Positions 62,923-64,000 of a DNA stretch of 64,000 bases are shown piece by piece (positions within the stretch are counted from its first letter, which is position 1; every line of letters begins with the position of its first letter). Source of the DNA: Promethearchaeota archaeon (lineage in GTDB: Archaea > Asgardarchaeota > Lokiarchaeia > Sigyniarchaeales > SOKP01). The position numbers and the translations under genes were made by a program. Below the pieces are notes generated by a model. That model was not told where the DNA came from and ran no database searches. It worked only from the letters and a program-made list of their open reading frames with translations. The DNA lies in contig JAHPZA010000010.1 of the NCBI GenBank assembly GCA_019058445.1, forward strand, positions 496,001-560,000, written 5' to 3'.

Positions 62923-63429
62923 TTATTTTATAATTCTAGTTATTTCTCCTAAACTTTTTCTGGGTATTGATTTAGGGATCTTTCCCTTTATATATCCCGC
63001 CGCTAAAACTGTTAAGAGAAAATCATTCTTTCCAAGACCTAATAATTCTTTAGCATATTCTCTATCCATGCTTCCAATCCAGCACATACCGATATTTAGA
63101 GTCCAGGCCATAAGCATCATATTCATAGACGCTAATGAAGTATCTTGGATATACCAATTTGGATTTTCCAGTTTTTTACCTATTATAGCAATGCCCAAGG
63201 GAGCATTTTTAAGAGGTAATCCATAAGCACCTGTTTTAGATATTTTTTGCAAAATCTCTCGATTTTTTATTACAATAAATTCCCATGGTTGCCTATTTGA
63301 AGCACTTGGAGTCCATCTTCCTGCCTCTAAAATCATTTCAATATGTTCTTTAGTGATTGGTTTATCTTGATAATTACGTATGGTTCTCCTTTTTTTTAAA
63401 AACTCTAAAAATTCCTCTGGTTTAGTCAT
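62923..63429 (-). CDS. Nitroreductase-family FMN protein
   Basis: 168 aa, FMN-dependent. FLKKRRTIRNYQDKPITKEH and RWTPSASNRQPWEFIVIKN are the two FMN-binding segments, and the later NIGMCWIGSMDREYAKELLG and LLTVLAAGYIKGKIP fit the family. It reduces nitro groups, quinones or similar compounds with NAD(P)H. On the same strand as the LLM gene, so possibly co-transcribed. TTG or ATG 63429 as start; ATG used. Confidence 0.9.
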   Translation of the reverse strand: MTKPEEFLEFLKKRRTIRNYQDKPITKEHIEMILEAGRWTPSASNRQPWEFIVIKNREILQKISKTGAYGLPLKNAPLGIAIIGKKLENPNWYIQDTSLASMNMMLMAWTLNIGMCWIGSMDREYAKELLGLGKNDFLLTVLAAGYIKGKIPKSIPRKSLGEITRIIK

Positions 63430-63618
63430 GTTATTGCCTCATCCTCATTCTTAACAATTTCATAAAAATTATAGGATATGAATTTCTTAAATCATTTTAG
63501 TTTATTAATTATAATCCTTTTAAAATATTGTTTCTGATTCATTGAAATTTGTAGACTTAAATATTTAAAATAATTCATATTATCTAAATCAAAATTATAA
63601 GAATTAAAGGTAAAAATA

Positions 63619-64000
63619 ATGAATAGTAAACTAAAAGCAATTAAAGACCCCCCAAGTAAACAAGAGCTTTCTAATCGAATAGAAAAAGTTAGAGATTTAA
63701 TGAAACAACAAAATTTGGATTATTATGTTTGCTATGATCCGGTGAATATTTATTATCTGACAAATTTTGCTTTTTATGTTCATGAGAGACCCTTTATTTT
63801 TGTTATACCAAAAGAAGGCCTTCCAAAAATGATCATTCCCCTCCTAGAAAAAGGACATTTTGAACAAAGAGCAAAAATTGATTATGAGATGGCTTTTTAC
63901 TATGAATTTCCTGCTCTTAGTGGTGAAAATTGGTATGACATCTATCATAAAATTATTGATAATGATTCAAAGGTGGGTATAGAATCCGCTATGCCTATGG
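63619..64000 (+). CDS. Creatinase/aminopeptidase P-type protein, N-terminal part (cut by window edge)
   Basis: From ATG 63619 the frame runs to the window edge (127 codons). ELSNRIEKVRDLMKQQNLDY and YYVCYDPVNIYYLTNFAFYV, then FIFVIPKEGLPKMIIPLLE, are the N-terminal non-catalytic domain of creatinase/Xaa-Pro peptidase (PepQ/PepP) proteins. The metal-binding C-terminal domain lies outside, so peptidase activity cannot be confirmed. Confidence 0.87.
   Translation, partial: MNSKLKAIKDPPSKQELSNRIEKVRDLMKQQNLDYYVCYDPVNIYYLTNFAFYVHERPFIFVIPKEGLPKMIIPLLEKGHFEQRAKIDYEMAFYYEFPALSGENWYDIYHKIIDNDSKVGIESAMPM

Noticed and set aside
1..64000. CRISPR arrays, prophage or insertion sequences
   Set aside because: No regularly spaced direct repeats with unique spacers, no transposase and no phage structural genes were seen; the tandem repeats present are inside coding regions.

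Overview
This 64 kb window comes from an AT-rich archaeal genome, and the gene content points to an Asgard archaeon, most like the Lokiarchaeia. Archaeal markers are TFIIB, an archaeal-type prolyl-tRNA synthetase, a DUF106/EMC3-type membrane insertase and Shine-Dalgarno sites of the GGAGGTGAT type. Eukaryote-like genes are a ubiquitin-conjugation cluster (ubiquitin-like proteins, E1, E2, JAMM protease, membrane-anchored RING protein), a two-domain gelsolin with a zinc ribbon, and longin-like proteins. I saw no rRNA, tRNA, CRISPR array or intact insertion sequence. Both ends cut genes: a ubiquitin-like gene on the left and a creatinase/aminopeptidase P-type gene on the right.

Layout. 1-6659: ubiquitin system. 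A truncated ubiquitin-like gene is followed by E1, E2, a JAMM deubiquitinase and a RING protein whose start needs a -1 frameshift at an A_AAA_AAC site. After a TPR gene and a LysE-type exporter comes a second, long ubiquitin-like protein. 6681-11351: metallo-beta-lactamase hydrolase, proA, an ATC-hydrolase-like gene, proB and a tail-anchored coiled-coil protein. 11478-18236: aminotransferase, gelsolin, L-rhamnose isomerase with a DUF1593 hydrolase, and a long coiled coil. 18462-26268: GtrA/zinc-ribbon/EMC3 operon, radical SAM protein, a small protein sharing the gelsolin zinc ribbon, a membrane protein, an MBL protein, and a 775-aa translation-factor-like GTPase that appears fused to a YqgF/RuvX-like RNase H domain. 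26420-34608: radical SAM, methyltransferase, dual-specificity phosphatase, a three-gene GlpA-type operon, small proteins and a purple-acid-phosphatase-like enzyme. 34755-45709: membrane proteins, a MarR/flavin-binding pair inside a decayed duplication, nitronate monooxygenase-like protein, TFIIB, an oxidative-stress group (AhpD-like, Fur/PerR, peroxiredoxin, OsmC), and ProRS. 45879-50147: three sibling mini zinc-ribbon genes, longin-like protein, MBL protein, HTH-ferredoxin. 50506-64000: permease, acyl-CoA enzymes including a broken enoyl-CoA hydratase beside its intact sibling, amino-acid enzymes, F420/FMN oxidoreductases and the truncated peptidase.

How they fit together. The left end encodes most of a ubiquitin pathway: activation, conjugation, a possible membrane-bound ligase and removal. 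proB and proA supply two steps of proline synthesis. The right half suggests organoheterotrophic metabolism of amino acids and acyl-CoA (glutamate dehydrogenase, threonine dehydratase, acyl-CoA synthetase, enoyl-CoA hydratase, MaoC) with redox defence typical of an anaerobe. The strongest candidates for something new are the GTPase/YqgF fusion, the apparent programmed frameshift in the RING gene, the long zinc/coiled-coil ubiquitin-like protein with an AGFF tail, and a zinc-ribbon module shared by gelsolin and a small neighbour.
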